Positions 7,693-16,045 of a DNA stretch of 36,118 bases are shown here, in pieces. Below the pieces are notes generated by a model that searched no databases, was not told where the DNA came from, and saw only the letters and a list, made by a program, of their open reading frames with translations. The translations under genes were made by a program, and so were the position numbers. The stretch comes from Bacteroidales bacterium (GTDB taxonomy: Bacteria > Bacteroidota > Bacteroidia > Bacteroidales > UBA932): the NCBI GenBank assembly GCA_017961015.1, contig JAGCYC010000061.1, positions 1 to 36,118 of the forward strand, in the 5' to 3' direction. The number at the start of each line of letters is the position of its first letter. Position 1 is the stretch's first letter.

Positions 7693-9693
7693 ATGCGTAA
7701 GACTCTTAGCGTTCTCCTGCTTTTTGCCGCCTCCCTTCTCCGTGGGGCCGATTCCATCCCCGCCCATTTCAAATTTGTAGGGAATTCCCAGGTCGTGTTC
7801 TCCAGAGACGGTTCATATACAGATTCTTATGCTTACAGGCGCAGCGGCGGCAAGTGGAAGAAGGTGGACGGGGTAAAGGCCCCGGCGCGCTACAGCGACT
7901 TTCCCCTGGAGATAGCCGATGCCCAGAACCTTAGCTACAGTCCGGATTCCAGCGCCCTCGCCTTTACAAGGGGCGGCAATCTCTGGGTGGCCGATATCGC
8001 CTCGGGCGCCGAGCGCCAGCTCACCTTCGACGGCTCCGAAACCATACTCAACGGCTACGCATCCTGGGTTTACTATGAGGAAATCCTTGGCCGGAGCTCC
8101 CACTACAAGGCCTTCTGGTGGAGCCCGGACGGCCGCCGCATAGCCTTCTACCGCTTTGACGAGGGAAAGGTGCCGATGTTCCCGATATACTCGCCCTTCG
8201 GCCAGGACGGAAGCCTCAGGCGCACCCGTTACCCCAAGGCCGGAGAGGCCAACCCCGAAGTAAAGATAGGTTTTGCCGATGTCCGCGACGGCTCCATAGT
8301 CTGGGCCGCCTTCGACCCTTCCGGGGACCAGTACTTCGGCATTCCTTTCTGGGGCCCCGGCGGAGATGTATTCTACCTTCCCCGCGAGCCCAGGCTGCAG
8401 AATACCCTGGACCTGTATGCGGTGAATCCCGCCGACGGCAGCGCCAGGGCGGTGTATCACGAAAAGGTGCCCACCTGGCTGGACTGGATGGACGAGCTGC
8501 TTTTCACGCCCAAGGGCCTGTATATGGTACGTTCCTTCGAAACTTCCTGGCAGCAGATCTACTTCCTTCCCTACGACGGCAGCGGGGTAAAACGCCTTAC
8601 CGACGGCCCCAACTGGAGGATTTCACTCGTGGCTGCGCATAAGGACGGCCGGGTGTTCTTCCTTGCCGAGAGGGATTCCCGCGTGAGCAGGGCCCTTTAT
8701 TCCTGCGACTCCAAGGGGAGGATATCGGCCCTTACCGATGTGTCCCTGAACGTGGACGACGTGGAGTTCTCTCCGGACAGGGAGCATTTCGTGGCAAGGC
8801 TCTCCGGGCTTGACACCCCTCCTAAGCTGGGCCTGTACAGCAGTCGCAAGGCCCGCCTCCTGAATGGGATAGAGGCCGAAAGCCTGCCGGAAGGCCTGCC
8901 GAAGAGGGAGCTGGTATGGATTGAGAACGAGGGTCTAAGGTTCCCCGGAATTATGATTTATCCCCAGGACTTCAATCCTTCGGAGCAGTACCCCGTGCAC
9001 GTGGACATCTACGGCGGGCCCGACACTCCTCTGGTAAGGGGCCGATGGATAAATCCCCGCAGCTATGAGTGGTACGCCTCCAACGGCATCATCTGCCTGA
9101 TAGCGGACTGCCGCGCCGCCGGGCACAACGGCCGCGAGGGCCTGGATGCCATCTACCGCCGCCTGGGTACGGCCGAGCGCCGCGATTTCATAGCCTGGGC
9201 GCGCTGGCTGCAGGGCCTTCCCTATGTAAAGGCCGATAAGATAGGCGTGGAGGGCTTTTCCTTCGGCGGCACTATGACCACCCTGCTGGTAGCCACCGCA
9301 TCCGAATACTATCACTACGGCCTTGCAGGCGGCGGAGTGTACGACTGGAGACTCTACGACAGCCACTACACCGAACGTTATATGGACACGCCCGAAACCA
9401 ATCCCGAAGGTTACAGGGAGGCCTCAGTGCTGGAGCATATAGGGAAGTACCCGGTGAAGGCCGGAAAGGCCGACGGCAGCGTGATGCTGCGCCTCACCCA
9501 CGGCAGCGGCGACGACAATGTCCATTTCCAGAACAGCCTGCAACTGATAGACGCCCTGCAGCGCCAGGGGGCCGAATTCGAGTTTATGGTCTATCCCGAC
9601 GGTATGCACGGCTACCGGGGCTATCAGGGGAAACATTTCGAGCAGAGCAAGCGCGCTTTCTGGCTGGACTGCTTTAAAACAGAGCGTCCTTGA
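7693..9693 (+). CDS. Dipeptidyl peptidase IV-like S9 serine peptidase, exported
   Basis: 666-residue S9B-family peptidase that cleaves dipeptides, usually Xaa-Pro, from peptide N-termini, probably in the periplasm. From the ATG at 7693 the N-terminus MRKTLSVLLLFAASLL is a clean signal peptide. A beta-propeller domain contains WVYYEEILG, matching the paired-Glu motif of DPP4, and AFWWSPDG. The alpha/beta-hydrolase end has the nucleophile in GFSFGG (Ser523), the DDN acid (about Asp607/608) and His639 in DGMHGY, counted from this start. Members often run 700-750 residues, so this one is slightly short. An ATG at 7681 is the alternative start. Its 3' end overlaps the convergent helicase gene by 20 bases. 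Confidence 0.92.
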   Translation: MRKTLSVLLLFAASLLRGADSIPAHFKFVGNSQVVFSRDGSYTDSYAYRRSGGKWKKVDGVKAPARYSDFPLEIADAQNLSYSPDSSALAFTRGGNLWVADIASGAERQLTFDGSETILNGYASWVYYEEILGRSSHYKAFWWSPDGRRIAFYRFDEGKVPMFPIYSPFGQDGSLRRTRYPKAGEANPEVKIGFADVRDGSIVWAAFDPSGDQYFGIPFWGPGGDVFYLPREPRLQNTLDLYAVNPADGSARAVYHEKVPTWLDWMDELLFTPKGLYMVRSFETSWQQIYFLPYDGSGVKRLTDGPNWRISLVAAHKDGRVFFLAERDSRVSRALYSCDSKGRISALTDVSLNVDDVEFSPDREHFVARLSGLDTPPKLGLYSSRKARLLNGIEAESLPEGLPKRELVWIENEGLRFPGIMIYPQDFNPSEQYPVHVDIYGGPDTPLVRGRWINPRSYEWYASNGIICLIADCRAAGHNGREGLDAIYRRLGTAERRDFIAWARWLQGLPYVKADKIGVEGFSFGGTMTTLLVATASEYYHYGLAGGGVYDWRLYDSHYTERYMDTPETNPEGYREASVLEHIGKYPVKAGKADGSVMLRLTHGSGDDNVHFQNSLQLIDALQRQGAEFEFMVYPDGMHGYRGYQGKHFEQSKRAFWLDCFKTERP

Positions 9694-11074
9694 AATTCAC
9701 CAGATAGATCTTCTCCACCGCCCTGGTAAAGGCGGTGTACAGCCATTTGATATCATCGGCCGTGTAGGGCTCCTGCCAGAAGGGATTGTCTATGAAAACG
9801 CATTTCCACTGGCCTCCCTGGGCCTTGTGGCAGGTTATGGCCTGGGCATATTTGATCTGGAGGGCGCTGTAGTAGGGATCTTCGCGCACGGCCTCGTAGC
9901 GCTTGCGCTTTCCGCGTATGTCGGAGTAATCGGCCAGCACTCCCTGGTAGAGGGCGTTAGAACTCTCGTAGTCCAGCGAAGGACTGTCGGAATCCAGCGT
10001 GTCCAGAAGGATTTTCCGCTCCACCTCCTGGTCGGCATAGTCCGGAAGTGAGATGCAGGCATCGGCAAAGTGAAGGCCGTAGCGCTCCTCGTGGTGGCGT
10101 ACCCATATCAGGCGGGCCATATCGCCGTTAGCGATGTAATCCGTCCCTTCTATGCCGTCCATATAGCAGTTCTTCACTACCATCAGTTTCTCGCCCCGCA
10201 CAAGGCGCTCTTCGCGGAAAAGCACCTGGGCGCGTATGCCCTCGTTGTAGCGGCGGGCCCTTTTGTTTGAACGGCAGAGGACCATCACCTCGTCTTCCCC
10301 GTAGCGGCCGTAGGCATCGGCTATGCTTTCTATCAGCTCGGCCCCGCCTATCCTTTCCACGTCGGGAAAAGTCTTGAGGCTTAAGCTGTTAAGCGTGTCG
10401 CAGGGAAGCAGCCTGCGCAGGGCGGTGGCGTTGGAGAGGATGCCGGAATCGGCCCCCTGTCTTACGACGGTATCCAGGCGGGCCCACTGCACCCCTCCGA
10501 AGCCGTTCATATAGGAAGGCGAAAGGGCGGGGGAAGCGTCCATCCCTACGGGCGGCAGCTGGGCATCATCGCCCAGAAGCAGCAGGCGGCAGTCGGTCCC
10601 CGAGCGCACGAAGCTCACCAGGTCTTCCAGCAGGTTCCCGGAGCCGAAGTTGCCCCCCTTTTCATTCCCCTCTATGCCGATGAGCGAGACCTCGTCCACT
10701 ACGAAAAGCGCCCCCCTGGCCTTGTTCGGGGCAAGGGAAAAGAGGCCGTAGCCGTCGTCGGAGAAGGATTTCTGCCTGTAGATATGCTTGTGTATGGTGG
10801 ATGCGGGATGGGAGGCGTACTGGGAGAGCACCTTGGCGGCGCGGCCGGTAGGGGCCAGCAGTATGCAGGGCACTTCCAGTTTTTCCAGGGCGCCCACTAT
10901 GGCGGCCACGGCGCTGGTCTTGCCGGTTCCGGCATAGCCGTTCACCACAAGGATGTCACCGTCGTCGGAGGTAAAAAACTGTGCGGCGCTGCGCATCAGG
11001 GCCTGCTGGGAGTCGGTCGCCACATAGGGCAGCCGTTCCAGGAAACTGCGGCAGAGGAAGTCGGAGCGGTCCAT
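9674..11074 (-). CDS. RecD/Pif1-like superfamily 1 DNA helicase
   Basis: 466-residue ATPase with Walker A GYAGTGKT (46-53), Walker B-like VVDEVS (125-130) and a C-terminal motif VI region (ITCHKAQGGQWKCVFID, then YTAFTRAVEKIYLV) that matches the UvrD-like C-terminal domain of SF1 helicases. This short AAA_30/UvrD_C_2 type is common in Bacteroidales. It lacks the long N-terminal domain of RecD2. A role in DNA repair or replication-fork processing is likely. It is the last gene of the operon with trkH: the trkH stop and its ATG share one base (TGATG). Why a helicase sits behind a potassium transporter is unclear. Confidence 0.86.
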   Translation of the reverse strand: MDRSDFLCRSFLERLPYVATDSQQALMRSAAQFFTSDDGDILVVNGYAGTGKTSAVAAIVGALEKLEVPCILLAPTGRAAKVLSQYASHPASTIHKHIYRQKSFSDDGYGLFSLAPNKARGALFVVDEVSLIGIEGNEKGGNFGSGNLLEDLVSFVRSGTDCRLLLLGDDAQLPPVGMDASPALSPSYMNGFGGVQWARLDTVVRQGADSGILSNATALRRLLPCDTLNSLSLKTFPDVERIGGAELIESIADAYGRYGEDEVMVLCRSNKRARRYNEGIRAQVLFREERLVRGEKLMVVKNCYMDGIEGTDYIANGDMARLIWVRHHEERYGLHFADACISLPDYADQEVERKILLDTLDSDSPSLDYESSNALYQGVLADYSDIRGKRKRYEAVREDPYYSALQIKYAQAITCHKAQGGQWKCVFIDNPFWQEPYTADDIKWLYTAFTRAVEKIYLVNFKDALF

Positions 11075-12522
11075 CAGCTGCGGTTGAAGATGCTTGCCAG
11101 AACGGCCAGGACGGGATATATCTCCACGCGGCCCATAAACATATCAAAGCTGAACACCAGTTTTATACCGGCGGGATCGGCATTGTAGTTGCCCATAGCG
11201 CCGATATCGCCCAGCGAAGGACCCACGTTGGCCAGCGAGGCCAGAGAACCGGTGAGGGCGTGTCCGTTCGGATCTCCCATAAGCAGGCAGGCTATGGCCG
11301 ATATGCCTATCAGGAGGATGAACAGGGCCAGGTAAAGGATGTGGGGATATATGTCTTCGTCGTGGAGGATGCGCTTTCCGAGGCGTATCTCATACATCGA
11401 CGAAGGGTTCAGGGACTTTCGTATCTGCATATCGATAGCCTTGAAAAGGACTATCACACGGTCCACCTTGAGACCGCCGGTGGTGGAACCGGCGCAGCCG
11501 CACACCAGCGAGCACAGGATGAGCATAAAGCAGGGCAGGGTGGGCCAGGCGGAGTTGTCGGCGATGCCGAAGCCGGTGGAAGATGCATAGCTCACCACGT
11601 GGAAGGTTCCGTTCATTATGGCGCCGCCCCAGCTGGCCTCGGCCCCCTGAAGCTTCAGGGATACGCAGGTGACCGTTGCGGTTATGCCAAGCATCACAAG
11701 GTAGAAGCGCAGTATGGGGTTGGTGAGGGGACGCAGGGTGCGTCTTACCAGCATCACGAAGATAAGGCCGAAGTGGATGGATGCCGCCAGCATAAAGACT
11801 ATGGTGGCGAGGTTTATGGCAGTGGAGCCGAAAGCGCCCACCGAAAGGTTCCTGGACGAGAATCCGCCGGCCGCGCATACGCTGAAGGCGTGGCATACGG
11901 CATCGAAGGCGGGCATTCCGAGGGCCCAGTAGGTGAGGAAGGCTGCGGCGCAGATTCCAAGGTACACCCAGGCAAAGATATAGACCGTATGGTTTGCCCG
12001 GCTGCGGTAGTCGTCCCTGGAAAGCGAGGACAGCTCCATATTGGTAAGACGCAGCCTCAGGGGTGAAGCCGTGGGAATGATGAGCAGCAGGAACACCACT
12101 ACTCCCAAACCGCCGATAAAGTGGGTGGACGCCCTCCAGAACACCAGGCTCCTGGGCAGCGCCTCTATGTCTTCGAGTATGGTGGCTCCGGTGGTGGTGA
12201 AGCCGGATACGCTTTCGAACCAGGCGTTTATGAGGTTGAAGGGGCCGCCCCAGAGGGCGTAGGGAAGTGCTCCGAAGATAAAGGACAGCAGCCAGGACAG
12301 GAAAATGATCATATAGCCGTCCTTAAGGCTTATATGCTCCGTCCTGCGGACGAAGATAAAGGGGAACACACCCACAATGAAGGTGATGGCAAAGCTTATC
12401 AGCAGCGGCGCCAGGGCGCTGTCGGGGCCGTCCATAAGGGATACGAAGGCCGACAGCAGCATAAACAGGGCGCTCACCAGGAGGGCGCTGCCTACATTGC
12501 GGGATATGACTTTGAGGTTCAT
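11074..12522 (-). CDS. trkH: TrkH-type potassium transporter subunit
   Basis: 482-residue integral inner-membrane protein with many hydrophobic helices and the pore-loop pattern of the Trk/Ktr/HKT family (SGFTTTGATIL in the first loop; further loops with Gly at the filter, e.g. AAGGFSSRN and GPSLGDIG). It moves K+ inward with its cytoplasmic gating partner TrkA, not present here. Length is normal. It overlaps the HAMP-like gene before it by 4 bases (ATGA) and the helicase after it by 1 base, so all three are probably translated from one mRNA. Confidence 0.93.
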   Translation of the reverse strand: MNLKVISRNVGSALLVSALFMLLSAFVSLMDGPDSALAPLLISFAITFIVGVFPFIFVRRTEHISLKDGYMIIFLSWLLSFIFGALPYALWGGPFNLINAWFESVSGFTTTGATILEDIEALPRSLVFWRASTHFIGGLGVVVFLLLIIPTASPLRLRLTNMELSSLSRDDYRSRANHTVYIFAWVYLGICAAAFLTYWALGMPAFDAVCHAFSVCAAGGFSSRNLSVGAFGSTAINLATIVFMLAASIHFGLIFVMLVRRTLRPLTNPILRFYLVMLGITATVTCVSLKLQGAEASWGGAIMNGTFHVVSYASSTGFGIADNSAWPTLPCFMLILCSLVCGCAGSTTGGLKVDRVIVLFKAIDMQIRKSLNPSSMYEIRLGKRILHDEDIYPHILYLALFILLIGISAIACLLMGDPNGHALTGSLASLANVGPSLGDIGAMGNYNADPAGIKLVFSFDMFMGRVEIYPVLAVLASIFNRS

Positions 12523-13349
12523 TGCTCCTGTTGCTGCTTAAGGTTGGCAAGGCGCCGGCGTAGCTGGCGGTTTTCATCGGTAAGCTCGCTCACCTCGGTA
12601 TTCAGGTCCTGCAGCTGGTCGTTTCCGTCGAATTCCACGCTGTAGCGGTGGCGGAAGCTGCGGTAGTCCCTGAGGCCTTCCAGCATACGGTAGAGCGGTT
12701 TCACATAGTAGCTCAGGATAAAGAACAGGAGCAGGAATACCAGCAGTATGCCCACCGACACGGCCACTGCGGCAGGAATGATGCTGCGGTAAAAGCCGTG
12801 GTCGAAGTCGCTGGCATTGTGCTGCAGTTCCTTGTACATCATCTCGTTCAGCTTGTCCAGGTAGCCGCGAAGCCTGTAGAACAGGGGCTGCAGGCGGGTG
12901 AAGTACCAGTCACGGGTATTTATGAAGGTGGATGCCACTATGTCGGGAAGTTCGGTGGAGGCAAGCATATAGGCCGAATAGGCGTACAGCACGGAATCGG
13001 CCAGAGGGGCTATCCTGCGTCCCTTGAAGGCGGTCTTGAGGGAATCGCAGCCGTCGCGGAAGCCCTGGCGGTCGAAGGCGGGGACCTCGGAGAGGGAATC
13101 GTCGCCGATTACGGCCAGCACATCCAGGTTGTAGCTGTCGGCCTCGCTCATAAGTTTTTCAACAGTGTGGATGCTGCGTATGTCCTGGGCCATAAGTGTG
13201 GAAACATAGCTGGACATTCGGCGGTATTCCAGTATGGAAATGATGCTGGAAAGCAACAGAACCACGGAAATGGAACTGAGCGCCACTATTATCTTCATTC
13301 GGAGCGACAGACGGAAATTGCTCCACCGCAGTTTGAACTTCTTTAACAT
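12519..13349 (-). CDS. Membrane protein with sensor-like periplasmic domain and HAMP-like coiled coil, no kinase
   Basis: 276 residues from the ATG at 13349. A first membrane helix (about 18-40) is followed by a mainly helical periplasmic part of about 145 residues, a second membrane helix (about 188-215), a HAMP-like stretch starting KPLYRMLEGL, and a final coiled coil ending in QQQEQ. The plan is that of the sensor half of a histidine kinase or chemoreceptor, but no catalytic domain follows. An ATG 51 bases further in (MKIIVALSS) is an alternative start. It opens the operon with trkH and the helicase, so a sensor or regulator of potassium uptake is an attractive but unproven idea. Confidence 0.7.
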   Translation of the reverse strand: MLKKFKLRWSNFRLSLRMKIIVALSSISVVLLLSSIISILEYRRMSSYVSTLMAQDIRSIHTVEKLMSEADSYNLDVLAVIGDDSLSEVPAFDRQGFRDGCDSLKTAFKGRRIAPLADSVLYAYSAYMLASTELPDIVASTFINTRDWYFTRLQPLFYRLRGYLDKLNEMMYKELQHNASDFDHGFYRSIIPAAVAVSVGILLVFLLLFFILSYYVKPLYRMLEGLRDYRSFRHRYSVEFDGNDQLQDLNTEVSELTDENRQLRRRLANLKQQQEQ

Positions 13350-13355
13350 AATCCA

Positions 13356-13363
13356 CAAATATA
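13356..13363 (-). promoter_or_regulatory. -7 promoter element of the trkH operon
   Basis: Minus strand reads TATATTTG. The predicted transcription start is only about 3 bases before the ATG at 13349, so the mRNA would be nearly leaderless unless the inner start at 13298 is used. Confidence 0.6.
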
Positions 13364-13419
13364 AAAAAACATTTTGGAAAAATTATGTGTTTTGCAATGT
13401 CTTTCAGCCGGGGATAGCT

Positions 13420-13427
13420 TAGCTTTG
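13420..13427 (+). promoter_or_regulatory. -7 promoter element of the DUF4493-like lipoprotein gene
   Basis: TAGCTTTG fits TAnnTTTG. It lies about 42 bases before the ATG at 13470, leaving a leader of about 39 bases. Confidence 0.55.
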
Positions 13428-13469
13428 CAGGCAGACGGTAAGGATGCCCGCCTGTAAAACAGTAAAAGT

Positions 13470-14525
13470 ATGTGTGTTAAAAAAGTATTGCCCTGCCTCT
13501 GTGCAGGCCTTGTCCTTGCCCTTGCGGCAGGCGGCTGCGACGATTTCTCCCGCAGGGAAACTCCCGGCGAACTGCGCTGGGAGGCGGCTTTGCTCTCTAC
13601 CAGGAGCGAGGCTGTCCCGGACGTGGATAGTTTTCTACTAAGCATCAGGGACTCAAAGGGTACGGTGCTGTACGAAGGCAGCCTGGGGCGGTCTCCGGAG
13701 GCCCTGAGCGTAGATCCCGGCAGCTATACCCTGCGCCTGGTCTCGCTTTCGTTCGAGGCCCCGGCCTTCGACCGCCCCCAGTATGGCGACGAAACCGTAG
13801 TGGTGGTATCGGCCGGACAGAAGGTCACGGCCAGGCTGGAATGCCGTATGCTCAACTCCGGGATACGCCTGAGGGTGAAGCCGGAATTCCTGGAATGCTG
13901 TCCCGACGGCGTGCTCTATCTCTCATCGGCCGAAGGAAGGCTGCTGTGGACCTATAACGAGCAGCGGACGGCCTATTTCAAGCCGGGCCCTGTGAACCTC
14001 ATCCTCTACAGCCAGGGAAAGGACGAAAAACTGCTCACCAGGACACTCCAGCCAAGGGAAGTGCTCAGCCTCGGGGTATCGGCCGCGTCGGGGAGCACTG
14101 CGGGCATAAAAGTCCAGCTGGATACCACCAAGACCTGGATTTCGGACGATTTTTTGCTGGGCGGACCCAATGGGGGAGAGGATAAGGAAAGCGCAGTTTA
14201 CGTTGCCGATGCCGCCTCCTACATAGGAAGCAGCGGCGTCTGGCTGCAGGGCTATGTGGTGGGCGGAGACCTGAGTGCCGCCGGAGCCACGGTGAAGACC
14301 TCCGGCATTACCAAGGCGACCCATCTGGCACTGGCCTCCAGGGCCTCGGTAACGGCCAAGGCATCGTGCGTGGCCGTGGAACTGCCTTCAGGGAAAGTCA
14401 GGGAAGCGCTGAACCTGGTGGACCATCCGGAACTGATTGGCCGGAAGATCTATGTAAAGGGGAATGTGGTGGAAAGCTATTTCGGGACCGTCGGGCTCAA
14501 GGGCTGCTCCGAATGGCAGGACTAA
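13470..14525 (+). CDS. DUF4493-like surface lipoprotein with C-terminal OB-fold-like domain
   Basis: 351-residue exported lipoprotein: charged start, hydrophobic stretch and lipobox LAAGGC. The middle (about 35-230) reads as a DUF4493-type beta-rich domain (VDSFLLSIRDSKGTVLYEGS, then SVDPGSYTLRLVS), a common Bacteroidales fimbria-like or surface module. The C-terminus (GVWLQGYVVGGDLS ... GRKIYVKGNVVESYFG) matches the OB-like DUF6359 type often joined to it. Function is not known; an adhesive or outer-surface role is inferred. It overlaps the convergent cardiolipin synthase gene by 4 bases. Confidence 0.8.
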   Translation: MCVKKVLPCLCAGLVLALAAGGCDDFSRRETPGELRWEAALLSTRSEAVPDVDSFLLSIRDSKGTVLYEGSLGRSPEALSVDPGSYTLRLVSLSFEAPAFDRPQYGDETVVVVSAGQKVTARLECRMLNSGIRLRVKPEFLECCPDGVLYLSSAEGRLLWTYNEQRTAYFKPGPVNLILYSQGKDEKLLTRTLQPREVLSLGVSAASGSTAGIKVQLDTTKTWISDDFLLGGPNGGEDKESAVYVADAASYIGSSGVWLQGYVVGGDLSAAGATVKTSGITKATHLALASRASVTAKASCVAVELPSGKVREALNLVDHPELIGRKIYVKGNVVESYFGTVGLKGCSEWQD

Positions 14526-15961
14526 TATTTGGTCCTTACCAGTCGCGCGAGGCCGGACTCGAAGCGGTCCAGGGCGCTGCGGCCCTTCAGGAAGCCTTCC
14601 AGCGAGAGCTGGGTGCACTCCTTCAGGTCCTCCATAAAGATTTCCTTGAAGCGGAGGGCGGTGTCGCGGTCATAGACCAGGGCGTTCAGCTCGTGGTTGA
14701 TGAAGAAGCTCCTGAAGTCCAGGTTGGTGGCGCCGTTCATTGAGAGATAGTCGTCGGCCACAAGAGTCTTGGCGTGGATGAAGATGCCTCCGTCCCATTC
14801 GTAGAGCTTGACCCCGGCTTCCAGGCAGGGGGCATAGTGGGCGCAGTTTCCGGGCCTTACCGAGAAGGTGTCCACCTTCAGGGGGAGCATTATCCTTACG
14901 TCCACTCCTCGGAGAGCGGCCGCTTTCAGTGCGTCCAGAAGGCCGTCCGGGGGGAAGAAATAGGGGGTTTGCAGGTAAACGTAGTCCCGGGCATTGGCCA
15001 GGGCCCACTCGATGGCCATAAGGGCCGAGCTCTGGGGGAAATCGGGTTCGTCGGAGATTATCTGCATAGCGGGACCCTTTGCAGGAGGAAGTTCCCTGAA
15101 GCACTGCTGAAGGGAACCCTCTATGCTGCCTCCGGAAGAGAGCCAGGTGTCCAGGAAGGAGGCCTGCATCGCGTGGGCCGCAGGGCCTTCGAAGCGGATG
15201 TGGGTATCCCTCCAGCGGAAGCGGTAATTGTCGTTCAGGTTCATACCGCCCACATAGCCGATGCGGCCGTCTATGACGGTGATCTTGCGGTGGTTGCGGC
15301 TGTCCAGGCGCATCATAAACTGGGTGAGGCCCTGCCGGAGCGAGGTGTATCGGCATATCTGGATCCCGGCCTGCTCGGCCTCCCTGTAGAAGGAACGGGG
15401 GACGGTCTTGTTGCCGAACCATTCGTGGAGGTAGCGCACCGTCACGCCTTCGCGGGCCTTTTCCTTCAGGGCTTCCCAGATCTGGCTGCCGGACTCGTCG
15501 TCGTCCATACGGAAATAGCCGATGCTGATGAAGTCTTTGGCGCCCTTTATATCGGCAAGGAGGGCCTCCCACATACGTTCCCCGGTGGTTATGACCTCGA
15601 TGCCGTTGCCCTCGGAAATCAGGTTGCCCCGGTTGCAGCCGAGCATAAGCCGGGCAAGGGGCTCCCACGCGGGATCCACCGAGGCGGGAACCTCCCCGGA
15701 AAAGATGGGGCTGCCTTCCGGAAAGTCCTTGGCAAAGCGTTCCAGGCTGCGTTTATGGACCTTCTCGAAGACCTTTTTCCGGCGGTAGCTGATACCGAAG
15801 ACCACGTAGATCACAAGGCCGATGACCGGCACTAGCGGTATGAAGAAGAGGAAGGCGGCCTTCCATCCGGGATCTCCTCCCTCACTCACGATGATATACC
15901 ACGCCAGGGCCAGATAGGCTGCTGCGCCAAGGATAATGAGTATGATGGAAAGTGCCGACAT
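14522..15961 (-). CDS. cls: Cardiolipin synthase (phospholipase D family)
   Basis: 479 residues from the ATG at 15961. Two N-terminal membrane helices (about 2-26 and 34-57) are followed by two phospholipase D HKD motifs: His224-Lys226-Asp231 (HRKITVID) and His396-Lys398-Asp403 (HAKTLVAD). This is the bacterial ClsA-type arrangement that joins two phosphatidylglycerols to cardiolipin at the inner membrane. The open frame could be extended 20 codons upstream to a TTG, but that region holds the promoters. The chosen start leaves almost no leader after the -7 box at 15969-15976. Confidence 0.92.
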   Translation of the reverse strand: MSALSIILIILGAAAYLALAWYIIVSEGGDPGWKAAFLFFIPLVPVIGLVIYVVFGISYRRKKVFEKVHKRSLERFAKDFPEGSPIFSGEVPASVDPAWEPLARLMLGCNRGNLISEGNGIEVITTGERMWEALLADIKGAKDFISIGYFRMDDDESGSQIWEALKEKAREGVTVRYLHEWFGNKTVPRSFYREAEQAGIQICRYTSLRQGLTQFMMRLDSRNHRKITVIDGRIGYVGGMNLNDNYRFRWRDTHIRFEGPAAHAMQASFLDTWLSSGGSIEGSLQQCFRELPPAKGPAMQIISDEPDFPQSSALMAIEWALANARDYVYLQTPYFFPPDGLLDALKAAALRGVDVRIMLPLKVDTFSVRPGNCAHYAPCLEAGVKLYEWDGGIFIHAKTLVADDYLSMNGATNLDFRSFFINHELNALVYDRDTALRFKEIFMEDLKECTQLSLEGFLKGRSALDRFESGLARLVRTKY

Positions 15962-15968
15962 AGCCTCG

Positions 15969-15976
15969 CAAAGATA
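15969..15976 (-). promoter_or_regulatory. -7 promoter element of cls
   Basis: Minus strand reads TATCTTTG, a strong match. Predicted transcription begins about 4 bases before the ATG at 15961, a near-leaderless mRNA. No good -33 box is seen. Confidence 0.6.
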
Positions 15977-15987
15977 CGGAAAGTTTA

Positions 15988-16018
15988 TTTGATTTGAACG
16001 GGATTTCTTGTAAATTTG
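15988..16018 (+). promoter_or_regulatory. -33/-7 promoter of the acyl-CoA ligase - ffh operon
   Basis: TTTG at 15988-15991, 19 bases, then TAAATTTG at 16011-16018. Both boxes and the spacing fit the Bacteroidota sigma-ABfr consensus (TTTG-N19-TAnnTTTG), the best promoter in the window. The leader to the ATG at 16046 is about 24 bases. Confidence 0.75.
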
Positions 16019-16045
16019 CAAACTGATTAGTCAAAAGCAGACCCG

